A stretch of 64,000 bases of DNA from Hydnum rufescens UP504 (GCA_014904985.1 MU128938.1:235564-299563); one strand, 5' to 3'. Positions 22,832-35,602 are shown, counted from the first letter of the stretch. A program made the numbers and translations. The notes: a model not told the origin generated them from the letters alone.

Positions 22832-25483
22832 ATGTAATGACAGGCCTCTAGAGGTCTGCAATGTGTCTGTGTCTGTATCCAAATTTCCCCTCTGTCAGAG
22901 GGGGCCGAAACCAATGAGTTCGATCATGGTCAGAATGTACTTTACGGGCTGGTCCTTGTTGCTATCAATGTGGTATCAAAGTGTGTTATTTCTTCGGGAT
23001 TGCAATCGAGTAAGTATTATGCGGGCAGCTAAGACTTGGATGGCCGTAATATGTGCGATGTCTAAAAGGGGCGCCTAAGGAGCCGAACTCAGCAAGGCGC
23101 GCTGGGCATCAGATTCGTTCCTCGCGCACCCCTGGTGAGTGGTGAGAGGAGTATGAAGGAGCTCGAGACGAAAGACCGAAAGTTTGCGCCAAAGGGTTAG
23201 GGCCCTATAGCTTAGAGGGGGGGAGATTTGGACACCTAATACAAATTTTTTCGGAATACTGGTTCCCCGATGATAGTGGATGTGGATCCGGGGAAGGGGG
23301 AAAGATCACCTAACAATAAGCCATCATGAACATGGGTTTTCGGGGGGACACCGGGGCGATACACATAAATCTGGGCAGATCTAGCGCGGCCAGCAGTGCC
23401 TGGGCCTTGTCATACCACACGGAGTACAGTACACAAGGCCATTGATATATTGCAGCATACATGTCTGGGATGATGCCGGGGGGTCGATGTGCCTTGGGAT
23501 TATATGCAAGGGGACTCCCCCGGTCCAACGAGATAGCGAATCCGCGTTTGTAACTCCGGATGGGGGTGGATTTAATATTTGGGGTAACGACGGTAGATGA
23601 CGGGCACGTATTCTTGGGGACGGCCTAGGACAATTGCGTGAAATGAGGGCAACCAAAATAGTAGTTAATACGTGCTCAATGAAGCGGGGGATCGATCTAG
23701 GCAATTGAGCCAAAGTCGCCGAAGATAAGTATGATGGGCCTGACTGATCGACTCTGAGAGATCTCCTCACCGAGTGCAGAAATTGTGTGGAGGTGCGTAT
23801 TGCTACCGAAGGAATGTTAAAATTTTTTTCACACACCTCCCTGATAATGGTAGCCATCAAAATATTACAGTGATGCGAGGCTCTCGTATCCATACCATAT
23901 CATTGGATTTAGGCCTAAATTCTTTGGTTTTGGGCTTGCTCTGAGGCACACCAGAGAAATGATGAAATGGGAAACGGACCAAGCGAGCTCTGGTTCAGGC
24001 AGATAGTGCCAATTCCTGTTAAGGAAATCAGCCACTCCGCGGGAAAGCCTGATAATTCGCATGTCTCGCTTGCTGCCAGGTCCACAAAAAAACTTCAGAG
24101 TTGCTCTGTCAGACGACGGAGCTCTGGCCTAGGTCGGCCTCACACGACAAGTGCATGAAAGCAACTGAAGTGAAACGGTGCAATGCCTAACCGCTAACCG
24201 GAAGGCGGACAAGGAGCGTGCAGCGAGAACATCGAGAGTAGAGGATGGGGAGATGTGCACGAAGATATCTACCAGGTTGTATCTCCCCGCTCTCGACGTC
24301 GAGGGTTCTACCGTACACTAACAGCCTTCTGATTCAGAACGAAACCACTTGGTTCGTTCTTCATGGTTATAACACCCACCACATGAGATGTGCAGATACA
24401 AGCAGGCAGTGTGCTCTTTACTGGATAACGACGCTCGGCCTTGGGTGTGGCAGTGAATCCCTCTTACGTCATCATTTAATCCCAGCCACTTGATTTGGAT
24501 GTTGGGCAAATTGGCCTCAGCATAGGGAGTCGCCGACTTCTATGAAGTAATTGCCGTAGGATGCTCTCAACAGGTCTCACAAGAACACGAATTGTCGCCA
24601 TGGGCACTTGGCCAGAATACACAAGGATACTGTCAGTAGTGAGGATATTCCGACTTCTGTATTCAGAAGGCAGTGTACAAAGCTACGGTAGATTGGGTGA
24701 TCCTATCACGCCTTTGCCATTGGGTTCCGGAGCCCTGAACGGCGGAAACGGAACCTGTTTGGACCGGCAATTCTCGCTGTCGTCTTTTACGGTAGTATGA
24801 GGCGATCATCAAAATTGGGTCTGCAGGGCGAGATGACCCTGATCTCCTTCATACGGCAAAGCAGCATGCGAGGGAGATCTCTATCTCCGGTAACACTCTA
24901 TCTCAAGCCACATCCTCATTTGGAATGTGGCCCAGAAATGTTCAGGAAGCAGAAGCCCACGGGCGCCCATTCAACTGGACTACAGCTCTCCCCTAGAGCA
25001 TACCGACTGCAGCCGATAAAGGAATGTTCTGTGATTTATTTTCTTCGGTCCATAATCTTTTCCATTCATCGGAGCACTGATGTATCCATGGCCTCCAAAT
25101 AAACTTGAAATAAACAGAAAAAAAATAGGAACACAGACCAATTGCAATAGATGGTGATAAAGCTTCCCGTTGCAGTAAGGGTTAAATCGGATTGATGGGA
25201 TCACCACCCACAACAATGATTCCTAGCTCATGCGTGCCGCAAGGCAAAAATATCATGTTGCTCGGACCATAAGGCCATCCTAGTTTTTTACATTATTTTT
25301 CCCACAGCCTGTTCCTCACCCCCGGGCAAGGCCCTAGAACTCACCCATCCTCCTTCGTAACCCCCAGCTTTCACGGACTGTTCCTGTTGTGGCCCCTCGA
25401 TTCTGTCATGTGATAGACAAAGGTGTTGTTTCCGTTCCGCAGACGTTACACGAGATCTCCCATCGACATAGATCTCCTCCAAC
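22832..25483. other. 2.6 kb stretch with no supported gene
   Basis: Open frames on the minus strand at 23381-23893 and several short plus-strand frames show no recognisable domain and do not assemble by plausible introns. I see no repeat structure. Confidence 0.4.
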
Positions 25484-26739
25484 ATGTTCTACTTCGTATC
25501 GCGCATAATAAGGTGGAGCATCATACTCATGTCTTCCTCTGTCGAGTTGAAGGATTGATCTAGGATGGCATCATGGTAGCCTGATTGGTGCATTCCTCTA
25601 CCCCGCTTACGCCTCGTACAAGACTCTTGCTCGTGGTACCTCGGAGGAAGACATTGAGCGATGGCTCATGTACTGGTCTGTCCTTGGGGTTATCATCTCT
25701 GCCGAATATGTAGCAGAATGGCTCGTGCGATGGTACGTACTCTCCATCCAGAATCACACACATTCCCCCAATTCTCTTTGTATCGTCGTGTCGACTAGTT
25801 TTATTGTGCGTAGGATCCCATTTTACTGGGTTATCAAGACTATATTTCTCCTATATCTCGCGCTTCCCCAAACTCAGGTCTGAAATCCCCATGCGCACCG
25901 CCTCATAACCCATCCGACTGACATAAGCATTAGGGTGCCACCTTGATCTATAGAACGCGTCTGGCCCCATTCTTGAGCCTTCACGAGGCCGAAATCGATT
26001 CTGCCCTTGCCTCCTGCAAAGCGCAGTTCTACGCATTCCTGCAGTCCAAGCTACGCACGTTATGGGAACACCTCTCATCTGTGATGCTCAATCAAGTTCC
26101 CTCATCGAGCACGGAACAACAGCAGCAGCAGCAGCAACGGGCGTCGTCATCCGCGGGGGCCCCCCTTGCAGGCCAGAATGGCGCTGGCCAACAACCTACC
26201 CTCGCCAATCCCGTTAGTGGACCCGTCTACATGGCCTGGGGACTCTGGAATAGGTACGGTCCCTCTATCATGGCACAAGGGACAGCTTTTCTCGCCTCCG
26301 TCGCTGCCGCACCTCCCGCTACTACTTCGGGAGGAACAGTCCCTCCCTCAACCCACAATGCAAGGGATATTATTTCAGGCGCTGTGGCTAGTAGCACCTC
26401 AGTGGACACATCGCGTCCCATCTCTCTTATCGAACGAAGGAGACAGCTGGAGGCGGAGCTGGCTCAGTTACCCCCATTACCGCATCCCGCGTCGTTCGAC
26501 TCTACAGCACCATCGATGGGCAGTCGCAACTGGGTCGTCGCCCGAGATGGAAGGAGCGAGCGTGTATCTCCCTCTTGGAGGAGAGAATGGGGGCTCTGGT
26601 CGATATGAGCGGATTGATAGAGATGAAGCTGGCGGTGGGAGCGATGGGTCGTCCTCGCCTATCACTCCGAGTCCGAGCTGGCTGGTTTACAGGGTGGGGT
26701 GCCTCGAAGGCTGGATACGAGAAGCTTAAAGACGAGTAG
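25484..26739 (+). CDS. REEP / TB2-DP1-HVA22 family ER membrane-shaping protein
   Basis: Exons 25484-25512, 25580-25732, 25814-25877 and 25934 onwards join in phase. The N-terminus MFYFVSRIISLIGAFLYPAY runs into SYKTL, EDIERWLMYWSVLGVIISAEY, IPFYWVIKTIFLLYLALP and GATLIYRTRLAPFLSLHEAEID, the complete hairpin-membrane domain of the family in usual order (residues 1-115). Such proteins curve tubular ER membrane and may link ER to microtubules. A Gln/Ser/Ala-rich tail follows. If exon 4 is read straight through, it stops at 26608. A likely further intron from about 26521 (donor GTCGCA) to about 26582 (acceptor TTGGAG) would lead in frame to ENGGSGRYERIDRDE and a stop at 26729. The alternative end GWGASKAGYEKLKDE, stopping at 26739, needs one more frame change. 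The domain is certain; the C-terminus is not. Confidence 0.85.
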
Positions 26740-26821
26740 GCTCGAGCGCCCAGTTTGTACGCATTTGCTGTAATCTTTTGAGAACGTACTTGTATGTATG
26801 TAGTTTTAATTTGAGGCGTGC

Positions 26822-26829
26822 TTTATAAG
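26822..26829 (+). promoter_or_regulatory. Possible TATA element of the superoxide dismutase gene
   Basis: TTTATAAG lies about 75 bp upstream of the ATG at 26904, where a TATA box with a short 5' leader would be expected. This is position-based inference only. Confidence 0.3.
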
Positions 26830-26903
26830 AGCATATGACGCGGGATTACACACACACTGCGTAGTTCCGGCTTGATTACCTTGAACTTAGAACCTTGTCA
26901 ACA

Positions 26904-27931
26904 ATGGCTGTAAGTCCCACCCCTCCTCACCGCATCTTGTAGACTAGGAATGTACGCTTGCAACACATAGCACGTTCTTCCCGATCTGCCGTACCCGTAC
27001 AATGCTCTTGAACCCCACATCAACGAGGAGATCATGACTCTCCATCACAAGAAGCACCACCAGACCTACGTGAACGGTCTGAATGCCGCCGAGGCCTCCT
27101 TCGCAAGCTCGCAAACCCCCAAGGAGCGCATCGCTCTCCTCAACGCTCTCAAGTTCAATGGTGGCGGTGAGTCTTATGACCATTTTCCCAAGCCCCGCAT
27201 CGTCCGATCATTACCGATCTCGACCACCACGACCCCCCCCCGGTGCCCGCACCACAGGCCACATCAACCACTCCTTGTTCTGGAAGAACCTCGCCCCCGT
27301 GGCCGGCGGCGGTGGCAAGCTCAAGCCTGGTCTCCTCAAGGACGCCATTGACCGCGACTTTGGGGGCCTGGACGCCCTCAAGAAAGAATTCAACGCTACC
27401 ACGGCTGCCATCCAGGGCTCCGGCTGGGGATGGCTGGGATACAATGCGAAATCCAACAGGCTCGAGATTACGACCACCGCTAACCAGGATCCTCTCTTGA
27501 GTACGTCGTGCCAGTCCTTTTTCTTTTTTTTTCAACAAGCCAGAAATGCTTTGTTCGGTCGGGTGGTTGATGGTGTCCTCCCTGTTAGCCCACACTCCCA
27601 TCATTGGAGTCGATATTTGGGAGCACGCTTTCTACTTGCAGGTTGGTTCACATCTCTCAGTGCCGATACTGCCAACTGCTGTGTGCTAACCGAGTCCCAA
27701 ACCTGCAGTACAAGAACGTGAAACCGGATGTACGTTGTTACCCTCGCCCACCCCCACCCCCACCCCCGTCTGATCGTTGCTGCCATCGGACTAACTCCTC
27801 TGGTTTTTTCCCCCTTAACCTAACCTCTACCTCCTCCCCAGTATCTCAATGCGATTTGGAACGTCATTAACTTTGACGAAGCTGAAAAGCGCCTGGGCGA
27901 CGCTGTCAAAGTCGCCGGGTCCAAGATCTAA
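26904..27931 (+). CDS. SOD2: Manganese superoxide dismutase, six exons
   Basis: Exons: 26904-26909 (6 bp, ATG GCT), 26971-27166, 27258-27500, 27589-27641, 27709-27729 (21 bp) and 27842-27931; all joins keep frame, giving about 202 residues. It dismutates superoxide to oxygen and peroxide. Metal ligands are visible: His in LEPHINEEI, His in [10 protein letters not shown], and Asp and His in [23 protein letters not shown] and [12 protein letters not shown] are further signatures and favour the Mn form. There is no mitochondrial targeting sequence: the protein begins directly [18 protein letters not shown], which suggests either a cytosolic isoform or a missed alternative first exon. The 3' end is immediate: TAA follows GSKI. 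Confidence 0.95.
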
Positions 27932-29261
27932 GGGCTGGGGGCCACTGCCTCTCTTAGTTCGCGCGCGCACACACACCATCTTGCCCCTTTCATCATGTTT
28001 TTTCCTTCAATGTGTGTTGACATCACCAGCATTGTCCTTTTTTTTTGTATTCAACAAGTCGGAAGTCTGAAAAATTGAATTGAATGTGTTGTTTTTTTTT
28101 TTTGGGACGCTGCACAGTTCACACCCTCCTTGGGATGCAACACTGGGTCTCCAATGCTGTGACACTAGAGGAAGTTGGTGAATTCCCGCTACCTAGAGGC
28201 TGGTCTTAGCGGCCCAGGTTCACAGTTTACTATGAAATAGAGGGGATCTGAGAAAGGTGTGCGCATTTCAGGACCCTCGGCTTTTCCGTCATCTCTTCGT
28301 TATCCTCCTCCCTTATCCTTTGTTTCAGACTTACTGTAAGAGTTTCTGTTTCCCAACCTCTTTCCTACTGTGATTTGTCCCCATGTTCCACGTAGCACGC
28401 TGCAGAACAAATACTGAAAAATTCAACATCGGCCTCGCCCAAACCATTTATCATGCGCTCAACGGATCGGATGGAGAAGAATGAGAAAAACAGGACCCTT
28501 GCCATCCCTGTTTCCCCAACTCTTAAAGGCTTCTCATTGATAAACATAAACAGGAATTTAGCGTCAGAGAATCCACATAATGACGAAAAAAACGGAAAGG
28601 CCTTCGGTTGTAAGCAGACAGACATCTTATTTGGGAGGCATACAGAACTGACATTGCTACCAGACAGAGATCAGTAGTTTTTTCTTGGTTGTATGTCTCA
28701 TGGCTTACCCAAATAGATCTGTCTGTTTCTCTGCAGCAAAAAGAATGCAAACGACCGAACTGGTAGCGGGCTCCGCCGCCCAGTCGGCCTGGGCTAGTCG
28801 TTATTCCTAATTTCCTTCTGTGGGTGTGGTGTTTCCGAGTAAGTATGATCGACATGTTAGTAGCTGAGGATCCACCGATCACTGGCAGACCTACGTACCG
28901 TATTGATCCCTGAAAACGGGCTGGAACTTGCTGAAATCGCCACGTGCTTAGCTGAATTTTGGCTCTCAGCTCGTCACTTTAGTCGGCGTTCCTGTACGTC
29001 CTTAATGCGCGATTGGCCCTGCAACCCCATTTTTCTAGGCCTCTCAACTGGTATAGTCGTCAAGAGCGATTATTATTTTCCAATTACAATATCTTCTCGA
29101 AGTATCTTGGGGGACATTTGAGTCGGCTTCTGGTACAGTACTTCTTCCTCGATCACAATCGGAAACCTTCCCCGATCACCCAATTACAGTACCGGTTGCT
29201 GGGGACCCTGCGACTTCAATTCATGTGACAGTATCCTTCTGGGATTTGTGCGGCGCTTGAC
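27932..29261. other. Gene-free flank between SOD and the hAT-like MITE
   Basis: No gene recognised. Poly-T runs near 28035 and 28090 probably lie in the 3' untranslated region or terminator area of the superoxide dismutase gene. Confidence 0.4.
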
Positions 29262-30036
29262 AGGACCCCTGCAAGCACTGTTAGAGGCGAGATCCAGCAG
29301 GCGACCCAAAGGACCCTGACTCCCGGTACAAATTCGGATTCAAATCCCAGACCAAATCCGGGAAATCGACTCTAGGCTCCTCACAGGCCATGAAAAACCG
29401 GGAATTCGCCCCTAGCCTCAAAAAAATCTCAAAAAATTCCAAAAATCCCAAAAAAATCCCTGACCTTCCCAAACTACTCCAGGCATCCCCAGTGTTGTCC
29501 AAGGCAAGTGTACTCAACCCCACTATCATCTAAACTTCTCTTCCATCCTCCACCTTTTTCTCCTTGTCCAGCTCTTGGGCAGTGCTGATGGTAGGATAGC
29601 AATTCAGGCATTTGGAATTTGGTTGACCAGGATAAGTCATTAAAGTGAGGCTGTTCAATTTCACAATAGTACCAAGTTTCCTGGAGTAGTTAAGTACTGC
29701 AGGAAGCCATAAAGCAACATTCTGTAGGTATTTTAGAAGCCAAAAAAGAAACACACCTACCCAGGGTTGAACACAGAACATTATTATAATAGTACCAAAG
29801 GCACTTACACCCCACATTACTATAACACCATCCGGACCACACCCCTACAGACGGGATTTTAGATCTAGCCTAGTTTGGTTGAAGAGCCAAATCCGGGAAC
29901 CTACCCCTCGCCTCACCGTTGGCCGACACCAAATTTTGGCTCCGGATCCGGGAATTTGCCCCTCGCATAATCTCAAAATCACCCTCAAAATCCGGGAACC
30001 TTGGATCTCGCCTCTAATAGTGCTTGCAGGGGTCCT
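29262..30036. mobile_element. hAT-like MITE, 775 bp, with perfect 8 bp target duplication
   Basis: The ends are inverted copies: AGGACCCCTGCAAGCACTGT at 29262 and its partner ending at 30036, with only one difference in the first 34 bases (ACTGTTAG against ACTATTAG). CGCTTGAC flanks it on both sides, at 29254-29261 and 30037-30044. The 8 bp duplication is typical of hAT elements. The interior has repeated CCGGGAA-type words and no transposase frame, so it is non-autonomous and would need a partner element elsewhere. The intact duplication and near-identical ends suggest a fairly recent insertion. Confidence 0.88.
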
Positions 30037-30044
30037 CGCTTGAC

Positions 30045-33000
30045 ATAGCACCAATTAGAGATCCCTTTTTTCTGCTCTTGGCAAAGAGCTAAGTACCGAT
30101 CTGGACTCGAGGTGGATCTTGAGCACAAGACTCCAACTCCCTGAAGAATTTTTCATCGTTTCGTCAGCCATGCACTGACCGATGACCCGGCCCCATCCAG
30201 GAACTTGGCAACAACTCGCCTTTTGGAGATTGATAATTATGTGCGACTTCGAAAGTGGTCCCAGGGGCGCGGAGAGAGGTTGCCCCCTGAAGGCGATATT
30301 GGTTGCAGTTTATGGGTCACCGCTCAATGGACCAACGATTTCAACTTGCCTGTTCAGGGTTTCTAGATGGGGAGGATTGGCATTTCTAATTACATTCCAT
30401 CTTCTACTGTATTTCAATCTCTTCAAAAAGAGGCAAGAATAGCGGCGGCATACACTAGATTGTCGTTTTTTCAACACTTATACAAACGTCCCCAAAGCCG
30501 TCATAGCCGTTCACTCCCGCTCCCCTGGAATTACTGTATTCAAAGGGCCTGCTGGGGAACCAAAGCCGAAATTGAAAGGGTTTTCACGGTCACTACGGCG
30601 GTCGTGGGTTTCTGGAACTCCAGGACCCATCCGGGCCCAAAATGGGTTTCAAACACTATAAGAATGCAACAAAACTGCCCGTAGCCAATACAAAACAGAA
30701 GTCGGATGCACGGTATATTTGGAGAGATAGCACGCAGGAGGTTTGAGGAGCTCTGCGGAGCCACCGCCGCGTCGCGGCTAGTGCCAGCCCGTGGGATATT
30801 ACCTTTCATGGTAATAAATATCTCGGGATGCTGTGTTCGGTTTCCGGGACCCCTGGATACCGGTTCACGTTGGGGTCCTGGAATTCCCCCAAGTCGATCA
30901 TAACCTTAGCTAATACAATAGTCACAGTCCCCTCATACGGACTCATGAAAGAACTGGATTCTGTGCTGCGCAAAGAACCCCACGGTCGTTCATAGCTGGC
31001 GGTTCTTCATAAACAGTTCATCGTACGCATGCGGCACTCTCAGGCTTTTCCATCTACTCATCCATCATCTGCTGGCTGGCATGTGTAAATGCGGCCCTGG
31101 AACGGAAGTTGTTCCCAAGAAACCTTCGTCAAGTTCGATCGTTCATTTTCAAAACCCTCGTCTGTCACGCGTTGCAACAATGCAAGACCTATAGCTACAT
31201 ACCTTGCGTTGCATTCAACCCACTAGCCAGGAGCTTTGCACGTCGTCCCTAGCCTGTGTTCCTCACACGCAATTTCAAAAAATCAGCCATCAGTCCCCTT
31301 CATGTAGGATTTGCATGTCGTCATCAGTTGTAGTCTGATCAATGGCGATTGCGTGATTTTGATTTTACACCCCCCAACCTCAGACCCACGGCCCAACCAA
31401 GCGAGCCTTCCATCACTGTCGATCCCAAAATCCCCGTACGCGTCTTATTCGGATTCGGCACGACCAATACATTTTTTTTAGGAGGCCAGATGTGAATCCC
31501 TTGTGCATGGCATCCTCATCTTCTTGGGTGCACGATACAGATTATGAGGCGGCGGACGACACGCCTTCCACCAGCTATTCTACTCTGGGTCGTCTTTGTT
31601 GCTTCCTCTCTTTTGAGGAGGTCCAAACGGTGCTCACACTCATCTATCAAGACATTCTTGACCTCCTTCCTGTAATCCTATTTTCCCCTTAATATATCTT
31701 GGGAGACGGGATTTCTAGGATGAGGTTAATAATGGAACACTAGACGACTGTGCTCCCGATAGGTTGAGGACTACTCCTGGACCATGACGTTCCCCTCTCC
31801 CTCTTTCATTCAAACTATTGAGGCAAGAGTGTGGACGAAGAATGCTCGATCGAAGCGCCGACTAGGTGAGCATGACAGACATGCATGGTGGATGAGGATA
31901 TCCTCGCTGGGTTATAACTACTTCGATATTAATATCAGGGATCTCCCACTTGATGGTCGTTGGATTATTCAAGCCCGCTGTCACCTCGTTGTGAGTGAGG
32001 GGATATACCAAGTGCCACCGCCTCGCGTGGGACATATGGTGACTTCTTCTTTGTTGTCTGGATTCTAGATAATTCAGGCCAACACACCCCACCGCCCGTG
32101 GCGAAGCGGCGGAGACAGCACTTGAAACCAAAAAAAAAAAAACATGAAACCCGAATTGGATGCTCCAAATGGTGAGTTGTGAACAGCTCTTCATAAATAA
32201 TTCATCCTTGACCTCCGAGAAGGGCCGGTGAGGATATTCAATGTCCCGCGGGCATCAGCCAAAACACACGCGGCGATGGGATTCCCATATCTGTCACATC
32301 TTGGACCGATTGGGATCAACTCCTCATCTAAGTATACATCCCTTTAGGAAGGAAGTCCACGGGGCTACAATCCGATTTTGGTCAAGGTAATTCCGGAGAG
32401 CGTATTTTTAGAAGTCGAGGCGACTTCCGGGTGGGTGAAATGTCCGTCCAGATATCCTTCGTCCGTTACCCCCGGGATCAGTGCGATCCAATGCAATGCA
32501 TACATATACAGTGGCAGAACCTGGCCATGGGGGGTGAGTGAACCAAATCCCGACCTATGTTGACTATTCTTGAGGGTAGGGAAATGCGCTTGGGTGGGCT
32601 GTACAAGGGGATCGCACAATTTCGTCTGTCTGCACTGTGGGATCTCCCTGACGCGCACTCGCGATGGCGAAGAAGCCTGTGAATCGGGGTTCGAGCTCAG
32701 GGACGCAGGTGCCGCAGTCTCCGTTCCACTCGATCGAGTTCCCATCCTCCTTCATGAAGGGTGTCCTGGAAAAACTTGAACCACTGTCGTTGGAGCAGCC
32801 CCGCCGGTTTGTGATCCTACCCGTCAGTTGCTATGATTATTTCGGCAATGAGTGTATTATCCTCGATCATGCTTATGAACCTACCACAGTTTAACAAACA
32901 AATGGTGATCGATTCATCTATTTTGCAATTGGTTGATGATATACTCCAGGGCGTCCGGTTCGTCGTTGTATCGACCACTCATGGTGCACTGGTCCTTCGT

Positions 33001-33523
33001 CTTCATGGTACACGTACCAGGATTTTCACGGTTCCTCAGCCGCGAAATCGAGAGTCTAAGATCCCGAAGTCCCGCTGGTTCAGTAACGTCTGTATATCTC
33101 ACCGCCCACGGTGTCCCTTCGTCACACGCAGGTAGGCCCTCTGCAGCTTGATAAATTGCTCACCCACGCCTTCATCTCACTTGGGGTCATTGGAAAAATA
33201 ATCCCAGCCCTCTCTAGCTTCTATCATGCACCGTACTGTCGATTCTAGGCCCCTTCTCCGTATCAACCCATGTGTATTCTTGGGTAGCCCGAGGTCCCGA
33301 TTGGACCGGTCGGTGAATATCTACAGCCGAAACGCTCCCTTAACACTTTCACGCCCCAATTGCAATTGATTTCCTCCCTTGTGATAATATCTTTGGTCAA
33401 ATTTGCTACAGTGTCTGAGACTCCTGTGAATTTCTGCCGGACAATAATACTTACAATGACACAATGACAACACCCAATCAAGGGGGTCTAACAACAACAA
33501 AGAGCAGGGGCGTATTCGTATTT
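30045..33523. other. 3.5 kb stretch without an assignable gene
   Basis: Several plus-strand frames look possibly coding in composition, especially 31498-31680 and 32664-32891 (begins MAKKPVNRGSSSG, contains LEQPRRFVILPVSCYDYFG). I recognise no family and could not chain them with convincing introns. A run of A at 32133-32144 is the only low-complexity tract. Confidence 0.4.
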
Positions 33524-35602
33524 TCACAACTTGGAGGTGCCATCCGCAGGCAACCATTGCTTGCATCTGATATAGTCCCTCAGTTGATCGTCGTCCATTG
33601 TCGTCAACTTTGGAGCATTAGCAACACCCTTCACGCCCCCCACCCCCGAAATGAAAGATACAATCAGGATCAACCCTTTCTCCAAGCGAAACTGACTGAG
33701 ACTAGGGAAGACTCACAGCACGTTGCGCAGCTCGGATAGTTCCTAGAGCGATCTCGACACTGATATCCCTAATGCGGTGAAGTCGAGGATAAATGAGTCC
33801 GTCAGCTTTCTCATCTTGGGATACGGAATCGGCGAGTGATATAGCCGAGGCGTTGACCATCGAGTCCGTCACTTCAGATGCATGGCAGAGAATGGTTCCC
33901 AATCCCAAGCCTGGGAAGATGTACTATACCGGACGATGAGCAACGGTAGGTAGATTAGTACGTGTCGTATGGGGGTGCTGGCTCCCAAAGCATGAGGTAA
34001 CACACCATATTATTCCCTTGCCCTGGTTCGTAAGTCCGACCCTCATACTGATACTTCGGGAACGGACTCCCACTGGCGAACACAACCTTGCCTTTGGACC
34101 ATTCCACCGCGTCACTGTAATCGCATTCGCTAAGGTGTACGGGATTCGATAGGGGGAAGATAATTGGTCGCTCATTTAGTTCTGACATCGCTTCCACTAC
34201 CTCTTTCGTGAAGGCGTTCCTGATTGTGGAGAGACCGAGTAAGGCGGTGGGCTTGATCAGACGGACGATGTCTACGAGCGACCTCGGGAGAACATCGTTG
34301 AGCGACATATCTCGACGCGCAAAGTCTATCACTCCCCGATCAATAAAAAAGCGGTGTCAACGGTCACTCAGAAAAGGAAAGCATGACTCACACTTCTTGT
34401 GCTCAGCCAGCCCAGGTTTTCCGTGGACGACGATTCCTTTGGAATCAACCGTCCAAATCCTCTCGCGTGCCTCATCTTCCGACAAGCCCTTGCAGTTTGA
34501 AGAACAGCATCAGTTGCTTCGCCACACCGATGCCAGCACTACCAGCTCCCAAGAATAAGACTTTGTGATCTCCCAAATTAGGGCAGGTCGAATTTGGATC
34601 CTTGGAGGCGATTCGAGCCGCATTGGTGAAGCCCGAGAGAACAACTCCGCCTGTACCCTGAATATCGTCGTTAAACACTTTGTACGAGTGCCGGAACATT
34701 TCCAAGTATTTAAACGCGTTGTCCGTGCTGAAATCCTCGAATTGGACAAGGAGACGAGGGAAGGTTGTGCTCAGAGCCTCCATGAGTTCTTGCATGAATT
34801 CGGTCATCTAATTTATGTAGAAAACAGGAGGCGGATAATTCAATAAGACAATCACGGAAGGAGGGAAAGGAGGGCCGCCGAGTGCTAACCTCCTTTTCGC
34901 TCGACCGACGACGTTTTAGACCAAGATACAGCGGATCGCTAAGATTCCGTTCATTATTGGTTCCAAGGTCAAGGCAGATTGGAATAGTACTGTCGGGGTG
35001 AATACCGGCGCCAGCGATGTATAAAGAGAGTTTTCCGATTGAAATTGGCATTCCGTTGACACCCAAGTCGCCCAATCCAAGGATACGACTACCGTCTGTG
35101 ATGACGGTAATACGCGCCTGGCTGTGAGGCTTGGGCCAGTTGCGCACGACCGAACTAATAGAGCCCTTGTCGAGAATTGAGACGAATAAACCCTCAGGAT
35201 TTCGGTATATCTGGGAGTATTCAACCTGGGGAATCATAGTGATATGAGCATAGTTGGTTTGAAGCGAAGGAAAATACGTGACTCACACAGGCTTCGCCAA
35301 CGGTAGGGGTGTAGATCAACGGTGTAATTTCCTACGTTTCAGAGGGACATGAGAAGTATCCTGTGCTGAGCACGCAAGGAGATCTCATACCGACATGTTC
35401 CTGACAAGAAGGGTGTAGAAGGAGTTGCTGTCGCGCAGCTTGAGCTGTGAGAGATAAATAAACTTCTCGAGAGGGTAGTTTTTGAACGTAGTTGAGCGAG
35501 GATGCGGTCAAAATGTGAGTGAGCATGGAACATGGGTGGTCTGAGACCATTGGGTGGAACGACTTTGGCAAGGGAAATATTGAGATCAGGAGGGGTAGAC
35601 AT
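33524..35602 (-). CDS. Malic enzyme (malate to pyruvate), with two single-base frame breaks
   Basis: Modelled exons: from ATG 35600-35602 to 35401, 35287-35331, 34890-35225, 34392-34807, 34006-34331, 33717-33923 and 33524-33628. Introns are 61-88 bp. The enzyme decarboxylates malate to pyruvate while reducing NAD(P)+. Blocks are unmistakable: [70 protein letters not shown], the dinucleotide fold [46 protein letters not shown] and a C-terminal LYPRL-like [10 protein letters not shown]. The frame is lost twice inside conserved sequence: near 35482 (one C short in ACCC, between LRSKTT and [10 protein letters not shown]) and near 34497 (one extra base between LQGL and [10 protein letters not shown]). 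Introns cannot explain these. It is either a very young pseudogene or a gene with assembly indels; otherwise complete. Confidence 0.88.

Noticed and set aside
23381..23893. 170-codon minus-strand frame as a gene
   Set aside because: No recognisable domain, no plausible introns linking it to neighbours, and equally long frames occur by chance in this GC range.
20177..35602. A metabolic gene cluster (glutamate decarboxylase, SOD, malic enzyme)
   Set aside because: Genes are on mixed strands, far apart, interrupted by transposons, and belong to unrelated primary metabolism.
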